Shown here: positions 1 through 9,694 of the stretch, piece by piece | How the letters are laid out: every line of letters starts with the position of its first letter | Numbering within the stretch: the stretch's first letter is position 1 | DNA from: Cylicocyclus nassatus | Taxonomy: Eukaryota; Nematoda; Chromadorea; Rhabditida; Strongylidae | Direction of reading: 5' to 3' | DNA length: 64,000 nt | Assembly: GCA_958299035.1 (NCBI GenBank) | Contig: CATQJL010000001.1 | Location: forward strand, 79,691,594 to 79,755,593 | Translations under genes and position numbers: made by a program | The notes under the pieces: model-generated | Told to the model about the DNA's origin: nothing | The model's input: the letters and a program-made list of their open reading frames with translations, nothing else | The model's database searches: none

Positions 1-61
1 TTACCGTTATTGTCGTTGTTCGTTCGTCGTAAAACTTAAGGCTTATACTAATATACAGTAA

Positions 62-81
62 CTCACCATTCTCTTTTGCAG
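62..81 (+). other. 3' splice acceptor upstream of ORF1
   Basis: The pyrimidine-rich stretch CCATTCTCTTTTGCAG ends at 81, four bases before the ATG at 85. It fits a nematode-type acceptor (cis- or trans-splicing). A similar acceptor precedes ORF3 at 7014. Whether either is used is inference. Confidence 0.5.
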
Positions 82-84
82 AAC

Positions 85-870
85 ATGTCGAACCCAAACG
101 GCGAGTTCAACGCTGATCAAGGCAAAGAGAATGACGGGTCAATTGACAAAGAGGTGAGCACACAATGCCAAAGTTTTAGAGAAGAAAACAATGAAATTCA
201 CAAAAGTTTGAACCACTTGAAAATAGAATGCGAGAAAGAGTTAAGCACAATGTTTCGCATAGGAGGCAAGCGTAGAGACGCGACGTTAGCGAAAATAGAA
301 GAGCAAACAAAAGTTGTTGAGAATGAGATGAGAAAGTTGCTGGAAAACGCGGTAGGCACTAGTAATGCGCAAGAAGTAACGCGTTTGGAGTCAGACACTT
401 TAGAAATCCTAGTACAGGCTAAGCTAACATCAGCGGAGGCACTAGAACGTTGCCTTGACAAGAAGCTTGGGCAAGGCAGGTTGATCGCGATTATGTGCGC
501 CACATTAGACTGCGAGGAAAGCCAGCTAGATGTGGAGGTCAGAAGAGTTGTGAATGAAGTACAAGGTTTCAAAAGTAAATGGACAGAAGCTAAGGAGCAG
601 TCCAAAACTTTACAGTTACAGGTACAACGCCTTGCAGCGAAAGTGAAAGATTTTAGAAAAATTCGCACCCATATGACGCATACAAATCCTTCGGACTCGG
701 ATGGAGAGACAGATATATCAGGTAATATAGAAGTCACCGCAAAATGTAGTAAATACGCAAGGTTCGCAAATGTAAGTGATGAATATAATACACCTCCATT
801 TCAGGAACGACGTCAGACATCGATAAGTGCTGTGCCGGGTTGGACCCAGAAGCACACCTTCGATACATAG
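85..870 (+). CDS. ORF1 of the Gypsy element: coiled-coil Gag N-terminal protein
   Basis: This open frame of about 261 codons starts at the ATG at 85, directly after a splice acceptor. The protein is rich in Glu, Lys and Gln and reads as predominantly helical, with heptad-like stretches over roughly residues 15-80 and 130-200, and no membrane segment or signal peptide. The C-terminal 60 residues are polar (DSDGETD acidic patch near residue 210) and look disordered. Its position upstream of capsid-like gag sequence suggests it is the N-terminal part of Gag, or a separate gag-like ORF, used for multimerisation. Downstream, the frame stops just before a 12-bp repeat (887-898) that recurs at 2149-2160, where gag sequence resumes. 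No enzyme motif is present. The function is inferred from position and coiled-coil character only. Confidence 0.7.
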   Translation: MSNPNGEFNADQGKENDGSIDKEVSTQCQSFREENNEIHKSLNHLKIECEKELSTMFRIGGKRRDATLAKIEEQTKVVENEMRKLLENAVGTSNAQEVTRLESDTLEILVQAKLTSAEALERCLDKKLGQGRLIAIMCATLDCEESQLDVEVRRVVNEVQGFKSKWTEAKEQSKTLQLQVQRLAAKVKDFRKIRTHMTHTNPSDSDGETDISGNIEVTAKCSKYARFANVSDEYNTPPFQERRQTSISAVPGWTQKHTFDT

Positions 871-898
871 AGCCACGTACTCTGGTAACCTTCACTTT

Positions 899-2148
899 GA
901 GTGTCATGAGAGGACACAACCTTCACCTGGAGAGGAGTACAAGTCATCCGAGGCGAAGCCCCGGATATTATGACATAACTAATGACTAACTATGTAAGGA
1001 TGAATGTGAATGAGGCATATAGTAATGACATCCAAAGAAAAGCTCAAAAAACCGAAAGATTGCGTTTTCATGGCCTTTTTTGCTGAAAAGAGGGTTTTTC
1101 TTCAAAAATTCAGTTAGAAATTGGGATAAAACTTATCAGTTAACCTTTCTATAGACTGCGATTGAGCGTTGGAGGTTCATGAAAACCGCTGGAGTTCAAC
1201 AAAAACGAGAAACTGCGCTGAAATCTTGCGCAGAGAGTCGCCACATAAATGCTGGTCTATCTCGTTATGTAGTGAGAATCAAGACCCGCGACGTTGTCAG
1301 TGCTCCTGGCCGTGTCATGAGGATCACAACGATATATAATATTATAGGGTTTCGTTATGACCCCGCGGAGATCAGTGACCAGAGCCAAATGCCCCGCCGG
1401 CTCTGGTCTCTCTCCGCTGCTCGTCTGCGTCTCCGCGGGCTGAGCGCTACCTCGCTACCCCAAGCGCGGGGCGCGGGGCATTTGGCTCTGGTACCCTTTT
1501 CTTCGCTGTTTCGAACCCAATTTTAGCAAGCTATATATCATTTTGAAGCTCTTGATCCCTATTTTCACGCTGACAACGTCGCAGGACTCCTTTTTATGAT
1601 TTAAACAAGAAATCCGGCAAAAACCTTGTTTTTGAAAATCTCTCGTTTTTCTCCTAGTTTGACTCTTTTCACGCCGTTTTTTTGTGTAGTCGATAGGTCT
1701 TGTTTCTGTCTATAATGTAGACAACGTCGCCGAGCTTATTTCTTTGCTTATGCCGCTTTTTTTTTGTAGAAATTACTAAAAAATGCGTTTTTCTTTACCT
1801 TATTCTTTTTCAGTAGTTTCGCAACGAATTTTCTCCAGCTTGGACGATACTTGCTCAGAATGATGAGCGGAAGAATTCAGACAACGTCGCAGGGTACAAG
1901 AGGGACGGCGCGGGGGTAAAAATTTAAAGGACGCATCAAAAATCAAAACCCCGTGTTGCGAATTGCTGGTCCTGGAGCGAAAACTTGCACTCTGTAAAGC
2001 CGCCAAATGAAAGATTTCAAATCTTATTGCAGCGTTTTCATCCGGTTTACAGCCGTTTCTTTTGCTATTTATGTCTGTTTTACGTCATATTCTCTTCTCT
2101 GATCTTCTTTGAACAACCTTCACCATCTGTGACATCAGATGTTCAAAC
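899..2148. mobile_element. 1.25-kb insertion splitting gag, flanked by 12-bp direct repeats
   Basis: AACCTTCACTTT occurs at 887-898 and again at 2149-2160, so the intervening 1250 bp behaves like an insertion between the two gag halves. The two termini do not form a clear inverted repeat. Inside are a 19-bp near-repeat (GTGTCATGAG at about 902 and 1313), a GC-rich inverted repeat (1380-1490) and four copies of GACAACGTCGC (1288-1298 inverted; 1572, 1720 and 1880 direct). No coding sequence is recognisable. It could be a non-autonomous element of unknown class or a rearranged leader region. Confidence 0.45.
1380..1490. repeat. GC-rich inverted repeat, 18-bp arms
   Basis: CCAGAGCCAAATGCCCCG at 1380 is repeated as its reverse complement ending near 1490, around a GC-rich core of about 75 bp. 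The flanks show no convincing target duplication. It could be a small MITE or a hairpin of the larger insertion. Confidence 0.6.
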
Positions 2149-3120
2149 AACCTTCACTTTTGGCGCCCTGTCTCTAGACTATCGAAGGTATGCCCAGAAG
2201 CCCTGTTGGCATACGCACAGGCAAAACTCAGACAGCGACAATCAACGTCGATCGGACATAGGTACGTCCACAGGTCGATTAGAAAATCAAACTGGCACTA
2301 ACTCTGATGTTGGGTTTACCATGAAAAACTTCATGTTGGCAAATATTATACCCGAGGTTGAACCGTTCCATGGTAAACCAGCAGAGAGTTTCAAGCGGTT
2401 CTTAGAAGCATTTTTGATAAAATACCCACAAGCATATTGGGATGATTAGTGGCTTTTTTAAATAAATTTTCAAAAGCTTTTTGAGAAGGGAAGCCCTCAA
2501 TTTATTTGAAACGTTGCCATTGAGTGTAAGAGAAGGCCCGATGGAATTGTTCAAGCAATGAGGGAAAGGTTAGCCGAAGGGGGCAAACCGTCTTGTGTGA
2601 AAGCTGTTGCAATGTTAAGAAATCTCAAAATGAGGGATAGGCAATCAGTGAGCGACTTCTACTTCGTGCTGGAACAAATGGTAAATCAAGCCTAACCTGA
2701 GGATGAAAGGGAAGGCTTGTCACTCTAAAAAGCAGAAATGCTTTACTCCCAGTTAGAGAAATGGGAAGGTAGTCACATCCTGGCTGAAGCTATTGAGACA
2801 AGCCCAAAAGAGGTTGTATACGAAAAGGTCAAAGAGGCAGCATTGAGGTTGGAGAGAAATCTGCAGAGAAAAGAAAGCAGACAGGATCGGCTGACTACCG
2901 GTGAAAGAAGTGGTAAGGATGTGCGATCCAAACCAAAACAATGGGGAAAACAGGAGAAGATGATCTTAGACCAACATGAAACGAAGGAGAAAAGCGCAAC
3001 CACAGAAGAAAAAGAAAAAGATGGCAACAAGGTATCGAAACTAGTAACCGTTGCTTCAGCTGTGGTAAAGTCGGACACAAAGCGAGGCAGTGTACGCTGC
3101 AGAACGCCACGAAGGATAAT
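2149..3120 (+). pseudogene. Gypsy gag: capsid-like region and CCHC zinc knuckle
   Basis: Around 2320-2449 the frame reads a typical retrotransposon gag opening (PFHGKPAESFKRFLEAF), with the hydrophobic and aromatic spacing of capsid N-terminal helices. The frame breaks at 2447 and continues in other frames with the conserved LP..R..A segment (about 2500-2690). From 2738 comes a basic, Glu/Lys-rich linker. A CX2CX4HX4C zinc knuckle (CFSCGKVGHKARQC) is encoded at 3052-3093, and at 3094-3120 the same frame runs straight into the protease region. The product would bind element RNA and form particles. At least two frameshifts make it non-functional here. The joined product is not given. Confidence 0.8.
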
Positions 3121-3480
3121 TTGAAAGAAGACGAAGAAGAAGGAACATCATCCTTTTCTACGGTACTACAAAGCTGGGCGTGCGGAAGTACGAAAATCAG
3201 GCAAAACGCAGAAGAATTCATCGGCAAAAAACTGCTGGTGCCTGCAAAAATAATGAGCTTAGAAGTGAAAGTGCTCATTGACACAGGTTCGACTTGCCCC
3301 TATGAACTTGTTCAAGAAGGCCCACGCGGCGGGAATAAAAATAGACGACTTTGTGGAGAAAGTTCCAGGAATGACAAACGTCACAGTACGGGATGCTTCT
3401 GGTAACAAAATGGAAATATTGACGCGATTAGGTTGCCAATGGAAGTTTTTGGCAAGTCTGAGAAGATCGCGATGTATGTG
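3121..3480 (+). pseudogene. Gypsy aspartic protease region
   Basis: The reading frame of the zinc knuckle continues without a stop into a retropepsin-like segment. The active-site triad DTG lies at 3280-3288 in the context VLIDTGST. Soon after, the conserved continuation is found only in the +2 frame (3278-3481), and the RT frame resumes near 3433, so two compensating frameshifts disrupt the domain. Retropepsins cleave Gag-Pol after dimerising. This copy could not make a continuous enzyme. Confidence 0.78.
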
Positions 3481-5055
3481 AGCAGATCGTTGGAAGACAC
3501 GTTCATATTAGGGACAATTGCGTTGGGCAAATTTGGCCTCAGAATGCTTCAGAGTGATACTAGTGTCGACCTTCTCTCGGATTCTAACGAAGAAGCACAA
3601 TCTTTTCCAGCCATAGTAAAGGAGCGAACGTATGTACCCCCAGGAGCAAGCCGAATGGTCACGGTATCGTACAGGAAAAGAATTCCTGCATGCATGTTCA
3701 GCTCAATATCCTCTGACATATCAGATGGAGTCTTTGAACCGTCAGCAGAAGGAGAGACAGAGATACCCGTGACAAACAAGGATAGTGAGCCTGTGGTGCT
3801 ACAGAAAGGGCAAGCCATTGGAGAGTTTGAAAAGTGCGATTGGATCGACAGCAAGTGGCTGGAACCAACATCGGATGCATTAGATCTTCAAAAGCGAGTG
3901 GAGAAAACGAAGAAGCAGAGGGTGCAGGACGTGGTGGAATCGCTTCCAAGAAGAGAAAAACAGCCACGGAATTTGGTGAACGTCATCAAAAAGTACGCAG
4001 ATGTATTCGCGGTGAATGACTCCAAATTAACTCAAACGGATGTAGTAACGCATAATATCGATACAGGAAATCATCCACCGATTAAGCAGAAAACAAGGTC
4101 TGTACCTATTGGAGCACGTCAAGAATTCAAACAAATCATCAAAAACCTGGAGGAGAGGGGTATAATACGCAAAAGCCGCTCGGACTGGGCATCCCCAGTA
4201 GTTTTGGTAAGAAAGAAGGACGGAACCTTAAAACTCTGTGTAGACTACAGGGAGTTGAATAAAGTGACCAAACATGACTCATACCCGTTGCCCTCGATCG
4301 ACCTGATACTGCAGAGTCTAAGCGGGAAGAAATATTTCTCCACTTTAGACATGATATTAGGCTATTGGCAAATACGATTGTCGGAGGAAGCAAAGCAAAA
4401 GAGCGCCTTTACGACCAGCGAAGGTCTCTTCGAATTTGAAGTCTTGCCATTCGGATTGACAACCAGCCCAGCTGAGTTCCAGCGAATGATGGATATGGTA
4501 CTGAAAGGCTCAGGAGTTAAAGACAAGGAAGTCTTTGTGTACATAGATGATATCCTGATCGCCACGGATACACTAGAGAGACATTATGCTGTTTTGGAGC
4601 TGGTACTGGAGGCGCTGAGGAAAGTAAATCTCAAGCTGAAACCACAAAAATGCGAGATTTTGAAGCCGCAAGTTGTTTTCCTTGGACACATGATAGACGG
4701 AAATGGCATACACACAGACCCAGACAAGATAAAGAAGCTGCTAGACTACCCCACCCCGACGAAGCTGAAAGAGCTTCGAACCTTTCTAGGCATGTCAGCA
4801 TACTATCGAAAATTCATCCTGAACTTTTCGAAGATGGCAAAACCGCTTTATACACCCACAAGCCCGAAGAATGCTTGGAAATGGACAAAGAAAGAAGAAG
4901 AATCGTTTCACAACTTAAGGCAAAAACTGTGTACAGCACCAGTTGGCACAATCGGATGTAACAGCAGCAAGAGAGGGAACGCGCCCATTTATCATCTATA
5001 CGGACGCGTGCTTCGGAGGTCTAGGAACAGTACTGTGTCAAGAAGGCGTCGATAA
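3433..5055 (+). CDS. Gypsy reverse transcriptase (pol fragment, open)
   Basis: A 540-codon open frame has all the core motifs of a Ty3/Gypsy RT. These are the fingers motif SDWASPVVLVRKKDG, CVDYRELNKVT, palm motif A FSTLDMILGYWQI (near 4335-4380), FTTSEGLFEFEVLPFGL, motif B SPAEFQRMMD, the catalytic YIDD at 4540-4551, and the thumb/connection FLGHMIDGNGI and RTFLGMSAYYRKFI. The catalytic aspartates are intact, so this is the best preserved part of the element. The N-terminal 150 residues are the protease-RT linker. The frame goes out of register at the start of RNase H (about 4950). The start given is only the first codon after a stop and is not a real initiator. Confidence 0.93.
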   Translation: MPMEVFGKSEKIAMYVSRSLEDTFILGTIALGKFGLRMLQSDTSVDLLSDSNEEAQSFPAIVKERTYVPPGASRMVTVSYRKRIPACMFSSISSDISDGVFEPSAEGETEIPVTNKDSEPVVLQKGQAIGEFEKCDWIDSKWLEPTSDALDLQKRVEKTKKQRVQDVVESLPRREKQPRNLVNVIKKYADVFAVNDSKLTQTDVVTHNIDTGNHPPIKQKTRSVPIGARQEFKQIIKNLEERGIIRKSRSDWASPVVLVRKKDGTLKLCVDYRELNKVTKHDSYPLPSIDLILQSLSGKKYFSTLDMILGYWQIRLSEEAKQKSAFTTSEGLFEFEVLPFGLTTSPAEFQRMMDMVLKGSGVKDKEVFVYIDDILIATDTLERHYAVLELVLEALRKVNLKLKPQKCEILKPQVVFLGHMIDGNGIHTDPDKIKKLLDYPTPTKLKELRTFLGMSAYYRKFILNFSKMAKPLYTPTSPKNAWKWTKKEEESFHNLRQKLCTAPVGTIGCNSSKRGNAPIYHLYGRVLRRSRNSTVSRRRR

Positions 5056-5340
5056 AATGTTACACCCAGTTCTTTTGCATCGACAGGATTGACAAAAGCT
5101 GAAGTTAAATATCATATCACGGATTTAGAAGCGTTAGCCCTCGTTTTTGCCTTGCGAAAATTTCATTTCTTTGTGTACGGAGTGAAGACGATAGTTAGAA
5201 CTGACCACTTACCACTTAAGAAATTGTTCAAACGGACAGCAATCTCTGCCCGCGCTTTGAGATGGGCATTAGAGATACAGAAATACAGTTTAGATTTGGT
5301 ACGTAAAAGGGAATACAAACGCAGTCGCGGACGCGTTGTC
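4981..5340 (+). pseudogene. Gypsy RNase H domain, frameshifted
   Basis: PFIIYTDACFGGLGTVLCQ is encoded at about 4983-5040 in a frame different from the RT, and contains the first catalytic Asp (TDA). The domain then continues in a third frame from about 5085 with TKAEVKYHITDLEALALVFA (second catalytic Glu region) and TDHLPLKKLF (Asp). This is the classical Ty3/Gypsy RNase H that removes RNA from the RNA:DNA hybrid. At least two frameshifts inactivate it. A short weakly conserved stretch (5340-5640) links to integrase. Confidence 0.85.
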
Positions 5341-5640
5341 GTGTACAGCAACACCTGTGGAAGCTGCTTTTTGTGAGGAAAACGCCGCAATAGTGTGCAA
5401 AACACAGACACAATCTAAGACGGATTGACTAGAGGAGTTGAGCCAGGACAGCGATTACATGAAAGTAATCGAGGGACTCGAACGAGACAGGATGGACGAG
5501 GAAATCCAACTACCGAGACATGGGAAGAAGCTGCATATCGCGGATTTCCTCATAAGCGAAGGACTCCTTATGATAATGGATGGAGAGAAGGCACTGAAAA
5601 CAGAACCAAGATCCAAGAGGAAGGAGCTGTTTGATGAAGC

Positions 5641-5882
5641 CAGGGCTCGGCACGAGGTGGCTTACAAGCAAGCTGGGTATCGTTTTTGGGATGAAAAGCA
5701 AAGGGGGTTTCGTTTTTGTGACCGAAGACACACGCAAAATTGGCGATTTGGCGACGTTTCGTTTTTTGGAGGATTTTTAGGGAAAATGGTGGGGGGTCAA
5801 AGGGGACTTCGTAAAAATACCCAAAAGTCAAGGGGGACTTCGTTTTTCGCATTTTCATCTAGCCACCTCGTGCCGAGCCCTG
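5641..5882. mobile_element. hAT-type MITE with 8-bp TSD, inserted in integrase
   Basis: The element is 242 bp, has terminal inverted repeats CAGGGCTCGGCACGAGGTGG, and is flanked by the perfect 8-bp duplication GATGAAGC (5633-5640 and 5883-5890). An 8-bp TSD plus a CAGGG terminus is diagnostic of the hAT superfamily. Subterminal copies of a (T)TTTTCG..GTCCC-like motif occur at both ends. There is no transposase, so it depends on one in trans. The related copies are 21720-22580 and 55402-56672. Confidence 0.93.
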
Positions 5883-6931
5883 GATGAAGCTCATGCAGGT
5901 GCGTTAGCAGGACACCTGAATGCTAAGAAATTATACAGGAAATTGAACAAGGAGTTCTTCTGGAATGGAATGCAAGAAGATATAGAAAAATGGACAAAAG
6001 CCTGCACAAAGTGTTTCCTGACAAAAATCCACGAGAAGAATACCCCTCCACTCAAGGCAATTGTGACAAGCGCTCCCTTTGAGTTGGTGGGCGTGGATCT
6101 AATAGAGTTAGGCCTTACGGAAAGGGGAAACAAATACGCATTAGTAGTGATTGAACACTTCTCCAAGTTTGTAGGTGCGTACCTCATTCCGGACAAGAAG
6201 GCTGAAACAGTAGCGAGAACATTCTTTGATAGATGGGTATGCGGAGGTTGCCGCTGGCCCAAAGCGATACACTCCGACCAAGGACCGGAGTTCGTCAACA
6301 GTGTGTTATCAAAATCTGTGATACCGTGGGTATAGAGCAGTCGGTAACAAAGGGTTACAACACACGTGAGAATGGTATCACAGAAAGAGCAATTGGTACA
6401 CTGACTAGAATGCTGAAGAAAAAGACAGTGGTACCTGCAGAATGGGACACTTTACTGCCTATGGTGGTCTTTGCACACAATTCATCACCTCACGACGCAA
6501 CTGGTGAAAGTCCCTTCTACATATTACATGCATTCGACCCCAAGTTCCCATCAAAGGTGATCCCTCAAGAAAAACTATCATTCAACCAGTTAGACTTAGA
6601 AGACTACAAACATGAACTTCCATCAAGCATAGAAATGATTCAAAGATCGGTAGGAGAGTACAACTCTAAAATGAGGGACAGAATGAAAGAGAACTATGAC
6701 AAAAGATACAATGTCAAACGAAAAGAGTATCCAACTAAAGGGGATCGAGTTTTCGTAAAACTTCCTCGAAAAAAAGGCGCCGGGAAGTACGCCAAATTTT
6801 GTAATGAATGGAGTGGGCCTTTCAGAGTAATAGAGGTTAGCGACAATTCAGCACTAGTAGCGCGGCTGGATAGTAATGAAGAACCTATTAGAATTCAACA
6901 TGACATGCTAATAAAGGACCTAAAGAGATAG
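5883..6931 (+). pseudogene. Gypsy integrase with GPF module
   Basis: The zinc-binding HHCC domain is visible at 5890-6025 (HAG..AGH and CTKCF). The hAT insertion falls exactly at its first residues. The catalytic core follows: VGVDL (first Asp, near 6096), IHSDQGPEF (second Asp, near 6276), then after a frameshift near 6300-6330 the Glu motif NGITERAIGTL (near 6383). The C-terminal part ends with NEWSGPFRVIE, the GPY/F module of Ty3/Gypsy integrases. No chromodomain follows, and the frame stops at 6931. Integrase inserts the cDNA with the D,D(35)E triad. All three acidic residues are still encoded, but in two frames. Confidence 0.9.
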
Positions 6932-6994
6932 GTGACGCACCGCTACAAACAAAAACAAACAGATGGAGTAGGAGAAAGGTAGCCGCTGCAAATA

Positions 6995-7014
6995 CTAATG
7001 TTTCTTGTTGCAGG
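6995..7014 (+). other. 3' splice acceptor upstream of ORF3
   Basis: AATGTTTCTTGTTGCAG ends at 7014, about 80 bases after the pol stop and shortly before ORF3. It matches a polypyrimidine-CAG acceptor and parallels the acceptor before ORF1, suggesting ORF3 is read from a spliced subgenomic RNA. This is inference. Confidence 0.45.
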
Positions 7015-7816
7015 GCCTCGTCAGCCTACTTCGACAACACAGCGTTGAGTCTGTTCCACAGTTGCACGAATCGAGGGAGAGCTGATGACGATATTGAATG
7101 CGATATGACGGGGAAAGTCTTTGGTGACGTCGTACCGAACGTAGACCCAGTCATAGCGGCCTTACCGATCACGACGATATACTTGTTGGCACGCTACATA
7201 TCGATATACGAGCAGGAAAGAATTCAGGAACCGCAAAATATAATTTTCATTGGTCCGACTAAAAAGATCCCACTAAAAGGCGAATGGATGTCTCACCATG
7301 GTTTTTACGAACATCGTACGTGGAGCATCAAAAGTAATTGCGATTTCACCGCCTCGAGGCGGAAGCGAATGGGAGACCACCAGAATGAAGACCATCGAAA
7401 TGATGAGCACAGTCCGAGAAACTGCTTACGCCAGTCGTGGAAACATAGTCACGAAAATTCCACAAGCACCGAGTGTAGCCGGACCAGCGCTCGCGGTGGG
7501 AATAAGGTCTCGTGCGAATGAATGGAGTGGTGACCCACCAGCCGCAATTTGGGACTTTTTGAATACATTGGTCGAATACATTAAGGGAGACGTCACCATT
7601 GAGCCGATAACGAAAGTCGAGAAACCCAAAGAAATACGACGTCAATACGACAATCAAAGAATGTCAGATGAGTTTCATTTTGGAAGTGGATTCGAACGTG
7701 GAAGACAGTCCTTCACGCGTGGAAGAGGACCTCGATTCTTTGGACGCGGACGCGGACGCAGCTACGGATTCACACGAGCAGGACCAAGCCATGGACACCA
7801 CTACACACCTTACTGA
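7015..7816 (+). pseudogene. Gypsy ORF3, unknown protein with RGG-like C-terminus
   Basis: Downstream of integrase lies a third coding region in two frames. The first part (7045 to about 7300; KVFGDVVPNVDPVIAALPIT) overlaps the second (7298-7816), indicating a frameshift near 7280-7370. The C-terminal 40 residues are Arg/Gly/Phe-rich (GRGRGRSYGFTRAG) and end with HGHHYTPY, an RGG-box-like nucleic-acid-binding tail. I see no signal peptide, furin site or transmembrane helix, so it does not look like an env gene. I do not recognise the family. It may be an RNA-binding accessory protein of the element or a captured host segment. Confidence 0.65.
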
Positions 7817-7846
7817 GTATCCAGTGTTGGGACGCCACTTGTTCCA

Positions 7847-7859
7847 GGGGGGGGGGACG
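7847..7859 (+). other. Candidate polypurine tract before the 3' LTR
   Basis: Ten consecutive G followed by ACG directly precede TGTAGCG. A purine run immediately 5' to TG is where plus-strand priming occurs in LTR elements. The exact run length could vary by sequencing. Confidence 0.5.
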
Positions 7860-8283
7860 TGTAGCGCCTAGGATCATATTCTTGTTTTTCTTTCTCGTGT
7901 TCTGAAGTTCTTTAAACTCTTGCGCTTTTGGAACTCTCGCTTGCTTAAGATCCTACATATGCGCGCCTTGTTGTGTTTATGTTTATTCTTACCTCTGTTT
8001 TGTTGATGTTGTGTCGTAGATCATTGTCGCGCACGCCATGCCGTCCTAGTGATCTCATCGATTTGCGCGCGCTTTCGCAATACTTAAACGGTTCGCATAC
8101 TCCACTTTCGGTTCTCACTTTTTGTCACTCGCCACGATTTCTTTTAGTTGTTCTTTCTGTTGTTATTGTTGCCGATAAATGGCTGTTTTCTGGCTGTCTT
8201 TGGAGGGAATTGCGGTTTCTAACCGCATCATACTCTTTTTGAACGTCTTGTGCCACTACCGTTGTATGAGAGATTTTCACACA
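7860..8283 (+). repeat. Candidate 3' LTR of the Gypsy element
   Basis: A pyrimidine-rich, non-coding segment of about 424 bp begins TGTAGCG and could end at ACA near 8283. It cannot be confirmed because no second LTR copy lies in the window, and no target duplication was found. The borders are a guess based on TG...CA and position after the purine tract. Confidence 0.35.
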
Positions 8284-8338
8284 ATCTGCAGGGCTAGCTA
8301 GGGGACCTCCACACGAAATCGCAAAATTTGAAATGCTG

Positions 8339-9694
8339 TTAGGTTGCCCGGATATTAATGTCCGTTTTGAATTTCAACCGTAATAAGTCAAAAACTTATC
8401 TCACTTTTAAATAGGTTGAAAGGTACCATTCGGTAGAGCAATGCAAGCTCTATAAGATGGCTGTCTCGCTTTTGCACCAGCTCTGATCCACCTCGAGATT
8501 CAAGCCAAAAACTCAAAAGATTTAAATGCCCGAAAAATTGAGAAGAAACGTTACTCAGTTCATAAAAATCCTACAAAAATTCCAACTTGCTCACGTAAAC
8601 ACTATCCACAAAAGACATCCACATATGTCATAGCCATATTTTTTCCTTTGTTAGAAATCCAGAAAATGGAAATTTTCGTGCGTTTGCCAAAATGATGCTG
8701 TGCCGTCCCTATATGAGTAGTTGTATACTACAAACCTTTACAACTACAAACGTAAATTTTCAGCTCTTCAAGCTTTAGTTCTCGAGAAATATCGAATTTA
8801 GCTCCCCCTAATCAGGCGGGTTACAGGGTTAAGATTCAAGTTTCTTGAGAACTAAAGCTTGAAGAGAGCTGAAAGTTTACGTTTGTAGTTCTAAAGGTTT
8901 GTAGTATACAACTACTTATGTGGGGACGGCACAGCATTACTGGCAAATGCACGAAAATTTCCGTTTTCTTGATTTCTAACAAAGGAAAAAATATGGCCAC
9001 GACGTATATGTCTTTTGTGGATAGTGTTTACGTGAGCAAGTTAGACGTTTTGTTTGTAAGATTTTTATGAACTGAGTTACGCTTTTTTTGGGGTGGCGAG
9101 CAAGAGTAACGATAGCAGCTGCGTGTCAATAACTCGCGCACCTTTTACCGTCATTCTTGTTTATCAGCACGCAGAAAGTTGAAGCATTTTTTTCCTTTTA
9201 TGCTTTCATCTAGATTGGAAAATTAGATAGATTCTGTTTGCTTGAAAATGAGGTATGAAAATGAGTTAAAAATATTTAAGGGTCTCAAAGGTAAAACTTC
9301 GAGATTACAGGTTTCAATAGGCGGTAACATTACCGACTTGCACTTATCACCGAGCTCTGAGCAGAAGTCATTGAGTAAAGCATTTATTTCAAATCTCCTC
9401 ATTTTTATGTCTGATATTCGCGCATTATGAAGCATACAGTGCATTGACAGCACCGGCTGGCAATTGCTATCGTTCCTCCTGCACCACACTTTTCTCAATT
9501 TTTCTGGCAATTGAACCTTTTGAGTTTTTAGCTTGAATCTCGAGGTAAATCAGAGCTGGTGCAAAAGCGAGACAGCCATCTTATAAAGCTTGCTTGCTCT
9601 ATCGAATGGTATCTTGCAACCTATTCAGAAATGAGAAGTTTATGACTTATTACGGTTGAAATTCAAAACGGACATCAATTTTCGGACAACCTAA
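8339..9694. mobile_element. Palindromic TTAGGTTG-type (mariner-like) foldback element
   Basis: TTAGGTTGCCCGGATATTAA at 8339 and its imperfect reverse complement ending at 9694 are the ends of a long palindrome centred near 8815. The arms match almost throughout (for example GTAGTATACAACTACT against its complement). TTAGGTTG termini beside a TA on the right fit Tc1/mariner-type elements. There is no transposase ORF. The right arm is interrupted by a second repeat (9090-9489). Related palindromes lie at 22735-23693, and fragments at 29680-30080 and 50715-51360. Confidence 0.85.
9090..9489. mobile_element. About 400-bp MITE nested in the palindrome
   Basis: It interrupts the right arm of the surrounding palindrome: sequence either side matches contiguous left-arm sequence. 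Its ends are inverted (GTGGCGAGCAAGAGTAACGA on the left; reverse complement GTGTGGTGCAGGAGGAACGA on the right). A second copy in inverted orientation is at 23719-24087 with the same ends, which confirms the element. The target duplication is unclear (T-rich flanks). Short open frames inside are not conserved between copies. Confidence 0.75.

Larger units (their letters stand above)
1..8283 (+). mobile_element. Ty3/Gypsy LTR retrotransposon, decayed, 5' LTR outside window
   Basis: The segment carries, in order on the plus strand, a coiled-coil ORF1, gag capsid-like sequence, a CCHC zinc knuckle, a DTG protease, RT, RNase H, integrase with a GPF-type C-terminal module, and a third ORF. RT-RNase H-integrase order is diagnostic of Ty3/Gypsy. 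A purine (poly-G) tract at 7847-7856 is followed by TGTAGCG, a plausible start of the 3' LTR. The matching 5' LTR is not in the window, so the left border is unknown and the first 60 bases may be leader or LTR. The copy is dead: frameshifts lie in gag, protease, RNase H, integrase and ORF3, a hAT MITE sits in the integrase zinc finger, and a 1.25-kb insertion lies inside gag. The clade within Gypsy was not assigned. Confidence 0.88.

Noticed and set aside
7015..7816. Envelope gene of an errantivirus-like element
   Set aside because: No signal peptide, furin site or transmembrane segment. The C-terminus is Arg/Gly-rich.
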